From contig VFKA01000041.1 of NCBI GenBank assembly GCA_009885795.1, positions 1 to 34,916 on the forward strand: a DNA stretch of 34,916 nucleotides, read 5' to 3'. The DNA is from Rhodospirillales bacterium (GTDB taxonomy: Bacteria; Pseudomonadota; Alphaproteobacteria; Dongiales; Dongiaceae). The translations under genes were made by a program, and so were the position numbers. A model generated the notes under the pieces. It saw nothing but the letters and a program-made list of their open reading frames with translations, had not been told where the DNA came from and did not search any database. Positions 1-11,596 of this stretch are shown one piece after another (the stretch's first letter is position 1; each line of letters begins with the position of its first letter).

Positions 1-4054
<4,054 letters not shown>

Positions 4055-4064
4055 GGGTGTCTCG

Positions 4065-5522
4065 CTACTCCGCCGCGGCCGCGCGCGGGGTGGACTGGGC
4101 CGCGAGATAGCGGTGAACATTTTCCGCGGCGTCGCGGCCATCGCGGATGGCCCAGACGACGAGCGAGGCGCCGCGCACGATGTCGCCGGCGGCGAACACG
4201 CCGGGCAGGCTGGTCATCATCGTCTTGCGGTCGATCTTGATTGTGCCCCAACGCGAAAGCGCCAGATCGGGCTCGCCCATCGCCGCCGCCATGTCCTCGG
4301 GATCGAAGCCGAGCGCCTTGATCACCAGATCGCCCGGAACCATGAAGTGTTGGCCCTCGATCGGCCGGGGCGTCTGCCGGCCGCCGGCATCGGGGACGCC
4401 GAGATGGATGTGTTGCGCGCGCACCGAGCGCACGGCGCCGTCGGGGCCGCCGATGAAGGCCTCCGGCGCCGAGAGCCACAGGAACTCGACGCCTTCCTCC
4501 TCCGCGTGGCGCACTTCCTGGCGCGAGCCCGGCATGTTCGCCCGGTCGCGGCGGTAGAGGCATTTCACCGATCGGGCGCCCTGGCGCACCGCCGTGCGCA
4601 CGCAATCCATGGCCGTGTCGCCGCCGCCGATCACCACGACGTTGCGCCCCGAGGCGTCGAGCCGGCCGCTGTCGAAGTCCGGCACGCTGTCGCCCAAGCC
4701 CTTGCGGTTCGACGCGATGAGATAGTCGAGCGCCGGAACGATGTTGGCGAGACCGACACCGGGCGCCGATAGTTCGCGCGGCCGGTAGACGCCGCAGGCG
4801 ATCAGGATCGCGTCGTGGCGCCGGCGCAGCTCGGCGAGGCTGGAATCGCGCCCGACCTCGAATCCGGCATGGAAGCGGATGCCGGCGGCGGCGAGAAGAT
4901 CGGTCCGCCGTTGCACCACCGTCTTCTCGAGCTTGAAGTTCGGGATGCCGTAGATCATCAGGCCGCCGATGCGGTCATGGCGGTCATAGACCTCGACCCG
5001 GTAGCCGCGGCGGCGCAGCTCCTCGGCCGCGGCCAGGCCCGCCGGCCCGGCGCCGATGACGCCGACCGACCGGTCGAGTTCGCGGCGTGGGCGCACCGGC
5101 TTCACCCAGCCGCGCTCCCAGGCGGTCTCGGTGATGAACTTCTCCACCGCGCCGATGGTCACGGTGCCGTGCCCGGCCTTCTCGATGACGCAGTTGCCTT
5201 CGCATAGCCGGTCCTGCGGGCAGATGCGCCCGCAGATTTCGGGAAAGTTGTTGGTGGCCTGCGACATCTCGTAGGCCTCTTCCAATCGCCCCTCGGCGGT
5301 CAGCTTCAGCCAATCCGGGATGTTGTTGTGAACCGGGCAGTGGATTTGGCAGAACGGCACGCCGCATTGCGAACAGCGCCCGGATTGCTCGGCCGCCTTC
5401 CCGGGATCGTAGGCGCCATGGATTTCCTGGAAATCGTGCCGCCGCTGGGCGCCGGCGCGCTTGTCCGGCATCTCGGCCCCGAGATCGACAAAGCGCTGCA
5501 TCTTGCCGGTCGTCGACGACAT
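4065..5522 (-). CDS. gltD: Glutamate synthase (NADPH) small subunit
   Basis: The beta subunit of GOGAT oxidises NADPH at FAD and passes electrons to GltB. The 485-residue product has an N-terminal cysteine cluster for two [4Fe-4S] centres (CSQCGVPFCQIHCP, then CGRICPQDRLCEGNC). An FAD Rossmann motif (GAGPAGLAAAEELRRRG) and an NADPH-binding motif (VVIGGGDTAMD) follow. The frame is open 24 codons further upstream, but ATG at 5522 is chosen. It has a GGGGAGCGG ribosome site at suitable spacing, and the protein then begins MSSTTGKMQRF, close to the usual family start. The gene is first in the gltD-gltB operon, which is transcribed away from uppP. Confidence 0.96.
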   Translation of the reverse strand: MSSTTGKMQRFVDLGAEMPDKRAGAQRRHDFQEIHGAYDPGKAAEQSGRCSQCGVPFCQIHCPVHNNIPDWLKLTAEGRLEEAYEMSQATNNFPEICGRICPQDRLCEGNCVIEKAGHGTVTIGAVEKFITETAWERGWVKPVRPRRELDRSVGVIGAGPAGLAAAEELRRRGYRVEVYDRHDRIGGLMIYGIPNFKLEKTVVQRRTDLLAAAGIRFHAGFEVGRDSSLAELRRRHDAILIACGVYRPRELSAPGVGLANIVPALDYLIASNRKGLGDSVPDFDSGRLDASGRNVVVIGGGDTAMDCVRTAVRQGARSVKCLYRRDRANMPGSRQEVRHAEEEGVEFLWLSAPEAFIGGPDGAVRSVRAQHIHLGVPDAGGRQTPRPIEGQHFMVPGDLVIKALGFDPEDMAAAMGEPDLALSRWGTIKIDRKTMMTSLPGVFAAGDIVRGASLVVWAIRDGRDAAENVHRYLAAQSTPRAAAAE

Positions 5523-5614
5523 GGAACCGTTCCGCTCCCCTGCAATACGCAAGTCTAAGGGCAAGAATGCCGGAAAGGCGAGTCGAATCGACAAATTTAG
5601 TCACCTATTATGAC

Positions 5615-5620
5615 ATTATA
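5615..5620 (-). promoter_or_regulatory. Candidate -10 box for gltD-gltB
   Basis: On the minus strand this reads TATAAT, a perfect -10 hexamer, in an AT-rich pocket about 95 bp before the gltD start. No convincing -35 is present at 16-18 bp, so an activator may be needed. This is sequence inference only. Confidence 0.4.
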
Positions 5621-5743
5621 TTTCTGTTATGGACATGCGAATCGAACTCGGCGACCCACGGAGAACGCTTCCTCTATTTAATAGTGCCGTTTCGGACATA
5701 AACTTGGAAACCATGGATTGCACATATTCATGTCGCCTGGCGG

Positions 5744-5752
5744 TGCTATAAG
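5744..5752 (+). promoter_or_regulatory. Candidate extended -10 promoter for uppP
   Basis: TGCTATAAG is an extended -10 element (TGn followed by TATAAG), about 38 bp before the uppP start. It predicts a leader of roughly 30 nt. No good -35 is seen, as is usual for extended -10 promoters. No clear Shine-Dalgarno sequence precedes the uppP ATG. Confidence 0.4.
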
Positions 5753-5790
5753 CGCTTCAGGCAATCGAACCCAGAATCGCCCTTAACTCC

Positions 5791-6597
5791 ATGAGCCTCC
5801 TTCAGATTGTCGTCCTCTCGGTGGTCCAGGGCTTGACCGAGTTCCTGCCGGTCAGCTCCTCGGGCCACCTGATCCTGGTTCCGGCGTTGACCGGGTGGCC
5901 GGACCAGGGGCTTGCCATCGACGTGGCCTCGCATGTGGGCACGCTGGCCGCCGTGCTGGTCTATTTCTGGCGCGATGTCTGGCGCATGGCGGTCGGAATC
6001 GCCGGGCTCGGCCGAGGCGGCGCCGACGGCGGCGCCAAGCTCGCCGGGTTGCTGCTGATCGGCACGCTGCCCGCGCTCGTCGTGGGCTACTTCTTCGACA
6101 AATACCTGTCCGCCGGCCTGCGGACCATGGAAGTCGTGGCCTGGACCATGATCGGCTTTGCCGCCGTCCTCTACGTCGCCGACCGTTTGGGTCCGTCCTT
6201 TCGCCGTCTCGAGGACGCGACCGCGGCGCACGCAATCGTCATCGGCCTCGCCCAGGTTCTCGCCTTCGTGCCCGGCACCAGCCGCTCGGGCATCACCATG
6301 GTGGCGGGAAGGCTGCTCGGGTTCGAGCGGGTCGAGGCGGCAAGGTTTTCATTCCTGCTCTCGATCCCGGCCATCGCCGCCGCCGGGCTGTGGAAGGGCT
6401 ACGGCCTGCTGCAATCCGCCGATGCCGCCACCATCGAGGCCGCGCTGTGGACGGCCGTCTTGTCGGCGCTCGCCGGCTTCGCGGCCATCGCCTTCCTGAT
6501 GCGCTGGTTCCGCCACTACGGCTTCATGCCGTTCGTGGTCTATCGGTTAGGGCTGGGGGCCGCGCTGCTCTATCTGGTTTACGGACTCGGATACTAA
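5791..6597 (+). CDS. uppP: Undecaprenyl-diphosphate phosphatase
   Basis: This integral inner-membrane enzyme of the UppP/BacA family dephosphorylates undecaprenyl diphosphate so the lipid carrier can be reused for peptidoglycan and LPS synthesis. Its activity is linked to bacitracin resistance. The 268-residue length is typical. The first family motif (QGLTEFLPVSSSGHL) is at residues about 14-28. The second (PGTSRSG) is near residue 167. Several hydrophobic helices follow, ending in a hydrophobic C-terminus. The stop overlaps by 4 bp with the stop of the convergent NDUFA9-like gene, so no room is left for a terminator between them. Confidence 0.96.
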   Translation: MSLLQIVVLSVVQGLTEFLPVSSSGHLILVPALTGWPDQGLAIDVASHVGTLAAVLVYFWRDVWRMAVGIAGLGRGGADGGAKLAGLLLIGTLPALVVGYFFDKYLSAGLRTMEVVAWTMIGFAAVLYVADRLGPSFRRLEDATAAHAIVIGLAQVLAFVPGTSRSGITMVAGRLLGFERVEAARFSFLLSIPAIAAAGLWKGYGLLQSADAATIEAALWTAVLSALAGFAAIAFLMRWFRHYGFMPFVVYRLGLGAALLYLVYGLGY

Positions 6598-7538
6598 CCC
6601 GCCTGCGAGGCGTAGCGCCCGCCGCGGCGATACGGCTCCATGTAAGTCGGCAGAATCGCCTCGACCGCGCTGGGCGCGATCTCGAGATCGGCAAAGGTGA
6701 GCGCGCCTGACGCCACTAAATTGTCGCGGCGAAGCATCCGCACCTGATCGCGCGTCAGCGGCGGCCGCGGCAGGCAACCCAGGATCGCACTCTGCAATTC
6801 GGCGAGCGCGAAGGGCACCGGCACCAGCAGGCGGCGCCGGCCGATCTCGCGCAACAACAGCTCCATGAGTTCCTTGAACGTGAACACCCGTGGGCCGCCC
6901 AATTCGTATGTCTTGCCCCGGCATGCCGGGTCGTCGATCGCCTTCACCGCCGCCTCGGCCACGTCGCCCACATAGACGGGCTGGAACCGGGTTCGTCCGC
7001 CGCCGATAAGCGGCAGCGCCGGCAGCAGCAGCGCCAGCTTCGCGAACCTGTTGAAGAATTCGTCCTCGGGCCCGAACACGATGCTGGGCCTCAAGATCGT
7101 CGCCTCGGGAAAGGCATCCCTAACCGCCTTCTCGCCGGCGGCCTTGGTGCGGCCGTAGGCCGAAGGGCTCGCCGCATCGGCGCCGATGGCGGAAACATGG
7201 ATCAGGCATTCGACACCGGCCGACTTGCTCAGCCTTGCGACGCGCCCGGCGCCCTCGGCATGGATCGCCTCGAATCGCTGCCGCCCACCCTCATAAAGAA
7301 CCCCGACCAGGTTCACCACGGCCGCCGCTCCGGCGACCGCCGCGGCGATGGAGCGCTCGTCCCTGATATTGGCGGCCACGGGGGTGATCTGCCCGACATC
7401 GCCCATGGGCTTCAGGAACAGGGCCTCGTTCGGCCGGCGCACCGCGGCGCGGACCAGCCAGCCGGCCCTAGCCAGCCGGCGCACCACATGGCGTCCGATG
7501 AAGCCGGAACCGCCGATGACCGTTGCCAGTCGCGCCAT
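6594..7538 (-). CDS. NAD(P)-binding protein, complex I NDUFA9-like (atypical SDR)
   Basis: The 314-residue protein has an N-terminal Rossmann motif (VIGGSGFIGRHVVRRL, residues about 7-22). It has the architecture of the atypical short-chain dehydrogenases related to mitochondrial complex I subunit NDUFA9. Family features include the YGRTKAAGEKAV segment and a downstream RPSIVFGPEDEFFNRFA block. In alphaproteobacteria these proteins are usually called complex I NDUFA9 subunit family; their biochemical role is not settled. ATG at 7538 is chosen because homology starts there, although the frame stays open for about 178 more codons across the tRNA gene, which cannot be coding. No nuo genes are nearby. 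Its end overlaps the end of uppP. Confidence 0.88.
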   Translation of the reverse strand: MARLATVIGGSGFIGRHVVRRLARAGWLVRAAVRRPNEALFLKPMGDVGQITPVAANIRDERSIAAAVAGAAAVVNLVGVLYEGGRQRFEAIHAEGAGRVARLSKSAGVECLIHVSAIGADAASPSAYGRTKAAGEKAVRDAFPEATILRPSIVFGPEDEFFNRFAKLALLLPALPLIGGGRTRFQPVYVGDVAEAAVKAIDDPACRGKTYELGGPRVFTFKELMELLLREIGRRRLLVPVPFALAELQSAILGCLPRPPLTRDQVRMLRRDNLVASGALTFADLEIAPSAVEAILPTYMEPYRRGGRYASQAG

Positions 7539-7605
7539 TCCCCGATCCGCCTCGTTCGAAGCCGTTCCCGCCGCCGGTACTATCGCAATCGGCCCGAAAA
7601 GCAAG

Positions 7606-7634
7606 TTGACATCGGCCACCCCGAGGTCAATATC
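7606..7634 (+). promoter_or_regulatory. Candidate sigma-70 promoter for tRNA-Leu
   Basis: A perfect TTGACA (7606-7611) is followed after 17 bp by AATATC (7629-7634). It lies about 70 bp before the tRNA. The -10 is weak (3 of 6), but the -35 is consensus and the spacing is ideal. Confidence 0.5.
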
Positions 7635-7702
7635 CCCGCCTTCGCCAGCCAGGGCTCGATTCCGTCGGGATCGGGCCGTCCCTTGGCGGCGAACCACACA
7701 AG

Positions 7703-7789
7703 GCCCAGGTGGCGGAATTGGTAGACGCGCAGGTTTCAGGTACCTGTGACCGAAAGGTCGTGGAAGTTCGAGTCTTCTCCTGGGCACCA
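7703..7789 (+). tRNA. tRNA-Leu (anticodon CAG)
   Basis: An 87-nt class II tRNA with encoded CCA. The acceptor arms GCCCAGG and CCTGGGC pair fully and are followed by discriminator A and CCA. The anticodon stem CAGGT/ACCTG encloses the loop TTCAGGT, giving anticodon CAG for CUG codons. A long variable arm (TGACC-GAAA-GGTCG) and a T-loop TTCGAGT fit leucine tRNA. The RNase D gene begins 50 bp downstream on the same strand. Confidence 0.97.
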
Positions 7790-7839
7790 GCCAATACGGT
7801 TTTTCAGGATCGGTTTCAACGAGATCGAGGTTCCCGGGC

Positions 7840-8463
7840 ATGACCCCGACGCTGCATCGTGGAGACTTGCCGGCGGGGCAGGGCTTCGGGCCGGTCGTCG
7901 CCATCGATACCGAGGCGATGGGTCTCGATCCGCACCGCGACCGGCTCTGCCTGGTGCAGCTTTCGGCGGGCGACGGCAAGTGCCATCTGGTCCAGATCCC
8001 GGTTCTCCGGCCGGGACAGCGCCACCAGGCGCCGAATCTGGCCCGCCTTCTCGGCGATCCCGCGGTGACCAAGCTGTTCCACTTCGCCCGCTACGATGTC
8101 GCCATGCTGCGTCAGTACCTTGGTGTCGTCTGCCGGCCGGTCTACTGCACCAAGATCGCATCCAAGTTGACCCGCACCTTCACCGACCGGCACAGCCTCA
8201 AGGATCTGTGCAAGGATCTACTGGGTGTCGATCTGTCGAAGCAGCAGCAGGCCTCGGATTGGGGGGCGGCCGAGTTGACCGTGGAGCAGCTTCGCTATGC
8301 CGCTTCCGACGTCCTTCATCTCCATGCCCTGAAATCGAAGCTCGACGAACTCTTGGCCCGGGAGAATCGCGGCGATCTGGCGGCGTCCTGCTTCCAATTC
8401 CTTCCCGCCCGGTCGGAACTCGATCTCGCCGGCTGGGGCGAACTCGATATCTTCGAACATTGA
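7840..8463 (+). CDS. rnd: Ribonuclease D (short form, 3'-5' exonuclease)
   Basis: A DEDDy-family exonuclease of 207 residues, about half the length of E. coli RNase D, because it has only the nuclease domain and no HRDC domains. Catalytic acids are recognisable as D23 and E25 (AIDTEAMGLD), D86 (FHFARYDVAM) and the ExoIII pair Y153/D157 (RYAASDVLHLH). The family trims 3' ends of tRNA precursors and other small RNAs. It lies just downstream of tRNA-Leu on the same strand, so co-transcription is possible. The symbol follows family membership; a general 3'-5' exonuclease role is the alternative. Confidence 0.9.
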   Translation: MTPTLHRGDLPAGQGFGPVVAIDTEAMGLDPHRDRLCLVQLSAGDGKCHLVQIPVLRPGQRHQAPNLARLLGDPAVTKLFHFARYDVAMLRQYLGVVCRPVYCTKIASKLTRTFTDRHSLKDLCKDLLGVDLSKQQQASDWGAAELTVEQLRYAASDVLHLHALKSKLDELLARENRGDLAASCFQFLPARSELDLAGWGELDIFEH

Positions 8464-8653
8464 CCGTGACGCCAGGCGCCGGGCATACTTTTCGCCGTAA
8501 GCGGCGGGCGCCGGGTACCGGCCGGCGCCGCTTGCGCCGAATCGGTTGCAGGCGGGAGGGGGCGGCGCGGAATAGAGGGCCCTCGAGGGACCGCATGGTT
8601 AACGTTCAAGTTCGGTTCTTCATCGGCGGGCGGGGCGAAGAGGACTCGGTTCA

Positions 8654-9661
8654 ATGACCGCGAGGTCAAGACCTTCTGGCTCGTCGCGCGCCGCCCCGGC
8701 GATTGGCGGCATCGACACCTTGCGCCGCGTGCTGGAGCACGAGGTGCGCGGCCTGCGGCTGCTCATGGACAATCTCGATGGCGTGATGCCGGCGCTCGAC
8801 ATCCTGATCGGCGTCGCCGGTCGCATCGTCGTCACCGGCATGGGCAAGAGCGGCCTTGTCGCGCGCAAGATCGCGGCGACGCTTGCCTCGACCGGAACGC
8901 CGGCCCTCTTTGTCCACCCGGCGGAGGCCAGCCACGGCGATCTCGGCATGATCGCTCAAGGCGACGGGGTGATCGCTCTTTCTTACTCGGGCGGCACGGC
9001 CGAGCTTGCCGACATCGTCACCTATACGCGCCGCTACGCGATTCCCCTCGTTGCCATCACCGGCAAGTCGCCGAGCGTGCTGGCGGACGCGGCGGACGCG
9101 GCGATCGTGCTGCCGCCCGCCGAGGAAGCGTGCCCCATGGGGCTGGCGCCGACGACCTCGACCACGATGATGCTGGCGTTGGGGGACGCGATCGCCATCG
9201 CCCTGCTCGAGCGGCGCGGGTTCACGCCGAGCGATTTTCAAGTCCTGCATCCGGGCGGCACGCTCGGGCGCCGGTTGCTCCGGGTGGCGGATATCATGCA
9301 CGGGAACGAGGCCTTGCCGCTGGTCGATGCGGGCACGCGCATGGCCGATGCCATCCTGGTCATGACCGCCAAGAGCTTCGGTTGCGTCGGCGTCCTGGGG
9401 GCGGGCGGGCGTCTTGCCGGTATCGTCACCGACGGCGATTTGCGCCGGCACATGGCGCCGGATTTGATGACCCGTCCGGTCGAGGCGGTCATGTCGAAAA
9501 AGCCTCGGACGGTCGGCCGCCAGGCGCTGGCCGCCAAGGCGCTGGCGCTGATGAGCGGCCGGCTTGGCGGTCCGCCCATTACCAGTCTGTTCGTGGTCGA
9601 AGGCGACCGGCCGGTCGGCATCGTGCATGTGCACGATTGCCTACGGTCCGGGGTTGCCTAG
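8654..9661 (+). CDS. kdsD: D-arabinose 5-phosphate isomerase (KdsD/KpsF family)
   Basis: This enzyme converts ribulose 5-phosphate to arabinose 5-phosphate, the first step of Kdo synthesis for lipopolysaccharide. The 335-residue protein has an N-terminal SIS domain with VTGMGKSG (residues 60-67), HPAEASHGDLGM (88-99) and SYSGGTAEL (110-118). Two CBS domains occupy about residues 210-335, which is the standard KdsD layout. ATG at 8654 has GAAGAGGA upstream. The gene leads the LPS export genes lptC-A-B, as in other Proteobacteria, but is separated from them here by about 400 bp of repeats. The 190 bp upstream are GC-rich with GGCGCC repeats and no recognisable gene. Confidence 0.94.
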   Translation: MTARSRPSGSSRAAPAIGGIDTLRRVLEHEVRGLRLLMDNLDGVMPALDILIGVAGRIVVTGMGKSGLVARKIAATLASTGTPALFVHPAEASHGDLGMIAQGDGVIALSYSGGTAELADIVTYTRRYAIPLVAITGKSPSVLADAADAAIVLPPAEEACPMGLAPTTSTTMMLALGDAIAIALLERRGFTPSDFQVLHPGGTLGRRLLRVADIMHGNEALPLVDAGTRMADAILVMTAKSFGCVGVLGAGGRLAGIVTDGDLRRHMAPDLMTRPVEAVMSKKPRTVGRQALAAKALALMSGRLGGPPITSLFVVEGDRPVGIVHVHDCLRSGVA

Positions 9662-9697
9662 TGCCCGGAATCATAGCAGCGTGAGACGTAACCCCAG

Positions 9698-9777
9698 CCC
9701 TCATGTTTCGACAGGCTCAACATGAGGGCCTCTCCCGAGCTTGCCGAAGGGCCGAGCCTGTCGAAGGATAGAGGCCC
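9698..9777. repeat. Intergenic palindromic repeats (CGACAGGCTC type)
   Basis: Two adjacent hairpin units sit after kdsD. In the first, CCCTCATGTT (9698-9707) pairs perfectly with AACATGAGGG (9719-9728) around a loop holding the common motif CGACAGGCTC. In the second, GGGCCTCT (9726-9733) pairs with AGAGGCCC (9770-9777) and encloses two similar 15-mers (CGAGCTTGCCGAAGG and CGAGCCTGTCGAAGG). The motif resembles dispersed intergenic repeats of alphaproteobacteria and recurs at 34775-34819. It could act as the kdsD terminator. Confidence 0.7.
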
Positions 9778-9801
9778 GACCCGAGTTTCCATGATTGCGG
9801 A

Positions 9802-9975
9802 CACTAGCAGGCCGCCGAAAAGCTTGCCGGCAAACGACCTCCTCCTTCGAGACGCTTTGCTCCTCAAGATGAGGTCGTTTGCAATCAACAGGTTACCTCA
9901 CCCTGAGGAGGCCGCGCTAGCGGCCGTCTCGAAGGGGGAGCGGACGAAAGTGGGTTTTTCGGCAGCCTGCTAGTG
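9802..9975. mobile_element. MITE-like element with 20-bp terminal inverted repeats
   Basis: A 174-bp segment starts with CACTAGCAGGCCGCCGAAAA (9802-9821) and ends with its inverted copy (9956-9975), matching at 19 of 20 positions. It has no coding capacity. Inside are nested inverted repeats: GCAAACGACCTC/GAGGTCGTTTGC (9830-9841/9871-9882) and a composite palindrome (9844-9935). TA dinucleotides next to each GCAGGC end (9805-9806 and 9971-9972) could be target duplications. The terminal repeats suggest mobilisation by a transposase elsewhere; the transposase family is not known. It separates kdsD from lptC. Confidence 0.6.
9844..9935. repeat. Composite palindrome, copy 1
   Basis: The order is CCTTCGAGACGC, then GCTCCTCAAGATGAGG (9859-9874), CCTCACCCTGAGGAG (9896-9910) and CGTCTCGAAGG at the end, so two nested imperfect inverted repeats are formed. 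The same arrangement occurs at 16489-16569. This copy lies inside the MITE-like element. Confidence 0.65.
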
Positions 9976-10058
9976 GTATGGTGCAATCGGATGATTCCTC
10001 CGCTTGCGAGCTCCGTCTCACCGGTCGAGCCCGGCCATGACATCGATGGGATCCTAGA

Positions 10059-10754
10059 GTGACAATGAAACTCGATGCACTGTACCGGCCATCCGCGCCT
10101 TCGATCGCGGCGGTCCCGCCGCGCCGCCGGTCGTGGCGCCGCCGGGCCACCAGTCTCGGGCTGTTGGCCGTCTCGCTCAAGACGGCCTTGCCGTTGATCG
10201 CGCTGGGTCTGATCGGATTGCTCGTTTTCTGGGCCGACACGAATTTGAGCGAAGGCCGATTCCATGTCGGCGTCACCGAGCTGGCCTCGAGCGCTGTCGA
10301 CAAGTTCAACCTGGTCAACGCAAGGTTCGAGGGGATGGATTCGAAGGATCGTCCCTTCAGCATCACCGCCATCGAGGCAAACGAGATCGACAGCGGGGCG
10401 GGGCTCATCGCCTTGAAGCAGCTCGAGGCCGATATCACGCTTGAGTCCGGCGCCTGGTTGGCGCTGCGGGCCGATGCCGGCATGTTCAGGCGCAAGAGCG
10501 ATCTCTTGGAGCTGGATGGAAGCGTCAGCTTGTTCCATGACCGCGGCTATGCCATCGAGGCCGAGAGCCTGCGGGTCGATCTGGAGCAGCGCGTCGCCGT
10601 CAGTCACGATCCGATCATCCTGCAGGGGCCCGAGGGCAATTTGACCGCGGAGGGCTTTCGGCTCGAGAACGGTGGCGACAAGGTCGAGTTCTTCGGCCGC
10701 TCCACGCTCGTGTTCTATTCCGGAGCCAGGGTTCCAGACCTGGCAATCGAATGA
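10059..10754 (+). CDS. lptC: LPS export ABC transporter periplasmic protein LptC
   Basis: LptC is a bitopic inner-membrane protein that passes LPS from the LptB2FG extractor to LptA. The 231-residue protein has a basic cytoplasmic N-terminus (residues 1-45) and one hydrophobic segment (about 46-67). A periplasmic beta-rich domain of the LptC/YrbK type follows. The start is either GTG at 10059 or the ATG two codons later at 10065; both give nearly the same protein. The stop overlaps the lptA start by 4 bp (ATGA). Primary sequence identity in this family is low, so the call rests on architecture and gene order. Confidence 0.85.
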   Translation: MTMKLDALYRPSAPSIAAVPPRRRSWRRRATSLGLLAVSLKTALPLIALGLIGLLVFWADTNLSEGRFHVGVTELASSAVDKFNLVNARFEGMDSKDRPFSITAIEANEIDSGAGLIALKQLEADITLESGAWLALRADAGMFRRKSDLLELDGSVSLFHDRGYAIEAESLRVDLEQRVAVSHDPIILQGPEGNLTAEGFRLENGGDKVEFFGRSTLVFYSGARVPDLAIE

Positions 10755-11596
10755 GCAGGCAGGCTCGCCGCGATTGGCGGCATGGCGCCATCGCGACGCT
10801 CGCGGCCTCGTGGCTGTGCTGGGGATATGTCGCGACGACGGTGCCGGCGATGGCGCAATCGGCCGGATTCGATGTCGGCGGCGATGAGGCGCCGATCGAG
10901 ATCGATGCCTCGGAGGGCATCGAATGGCGCCGCGGCGAGAAAGTCTATGTCGCGCGCGGCAATGTTCGCGCTTCGCGCGGCAGCCTCGCCCTTTTCGCCG
11001 ACACCCTGACGGCGCGTTACCGCGATGCCGGCGGGCAGGTACGGATCTGGCAGATCGAGGCCGCCGGCAACGTGCGGCTGTCCTCGGCCGAGGAGTCGGT
11101 CTTTGGCACGCGCGCGGTTTACGACCTCGACAAGGACGTCGTCGTGTTCGATGGCCCCGGGCTCAAGCTCGAAACGCCTAGGAATCGCCTCACCGCCGAG
11201 GACAGATTCGAGTTCTGGACCAAGCGCAATGTGCTGGTGGCGCACGGCGGCGCGCTGGCCGTCGATGGCGAGCGCGAGGTGCGCGCCGATTCGTTGACCG
11301 GCTATTTCCGCAAGAATGCCGACGGCCGCCTGGACCTTTTCCAGGTCGAGGCCTCGGGCCATGTCCGGATCTCGGGCAAGGGCGGGACCGCGAGCGGGTC
11401 GAAGGCGATCTACAACCTCGATAAGGGCATCGCGATGCTCTCCGGCGGCGTGCGGATCACCAAGGGCCAGGCGCAATTGAACGGCGACCGCGCCGAGGTG
11501 AATTTGCGCACCGGCGTGTCGAGGCTTCTTGGCGCCGAGGGCGGCGGCCGGGTGCGGACCCTTATCGTTCCGGGCGCGAAGCCAGCCGGTCCTTGA
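10751..11596 (+). CDS. lptA: LPS transport periplasmic bridge protein LptA
   Basis: LptA polymerises into the periplasmic bridge that carries LPS to the LptD/E outer-membrane complex. The 281-residue protein has an N-terminal signal peptide (hydrophobic ATLAASWLCWGYVATTVPAM, probable cleavage after AMA-Q near residue 35). Repeated OstA/YhbN-type beta strands follow, such as DASEGIEWRRGEKVYVARGN and the later AEVNLRTG. It is longer than E. coli LptA (185 residues), which is common in alphaproteobacteria. It overlaps lptC by 4 bp and lptB by 1 bp, so translation is probably coupled. Confidence 0.9.
   Translation: MSRQARRDWRHGAIATLAASWLCWGYVATTVPAMAQSAGFDVGGDEAPIEIDASEGIEWRRGEKVYVARGNVRASRGSLALFADTLTARYRDAGGQVRIWQIEAAGNVRLSSAEESVFGTRAVYDLDKDVVVFDGPGLKLETPRNRLTAEDRFEFWTKRNVLVAHGGALAVDGEREVRADSLTGYFRKNADGRLDLFQVEASGHVRISGKGGTASGSKAIYNLDKGIAMLSGGVRITKGQAQLNGDRAEVNLRTGVSRLLGAEGGGRVRTLIVPGAKPAGP

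Noticed and set aside
7539-8072. An upstream extension of the NDUFA9-like frame.
   Set aside because: It runs across tRNA-Leu and into rnd on the other strand; homology begins with MARLATVIGGSGFIG.
8595-8602. ATGGTTAA, the complement of the CtrA half-site TTAACCAT, upstream of kdsD.
   Set aside because: A single 8-mer without the second half-site. The same 8-mer occurs inside rpoN coding sequence near 12496, so it is not informative.
9662-9943. Repeated sequence that at first looked like a short CRISPR array.
   Set aside because: The repeats are inverted and of unequal spacing, with no regular spacers and no cas genes.
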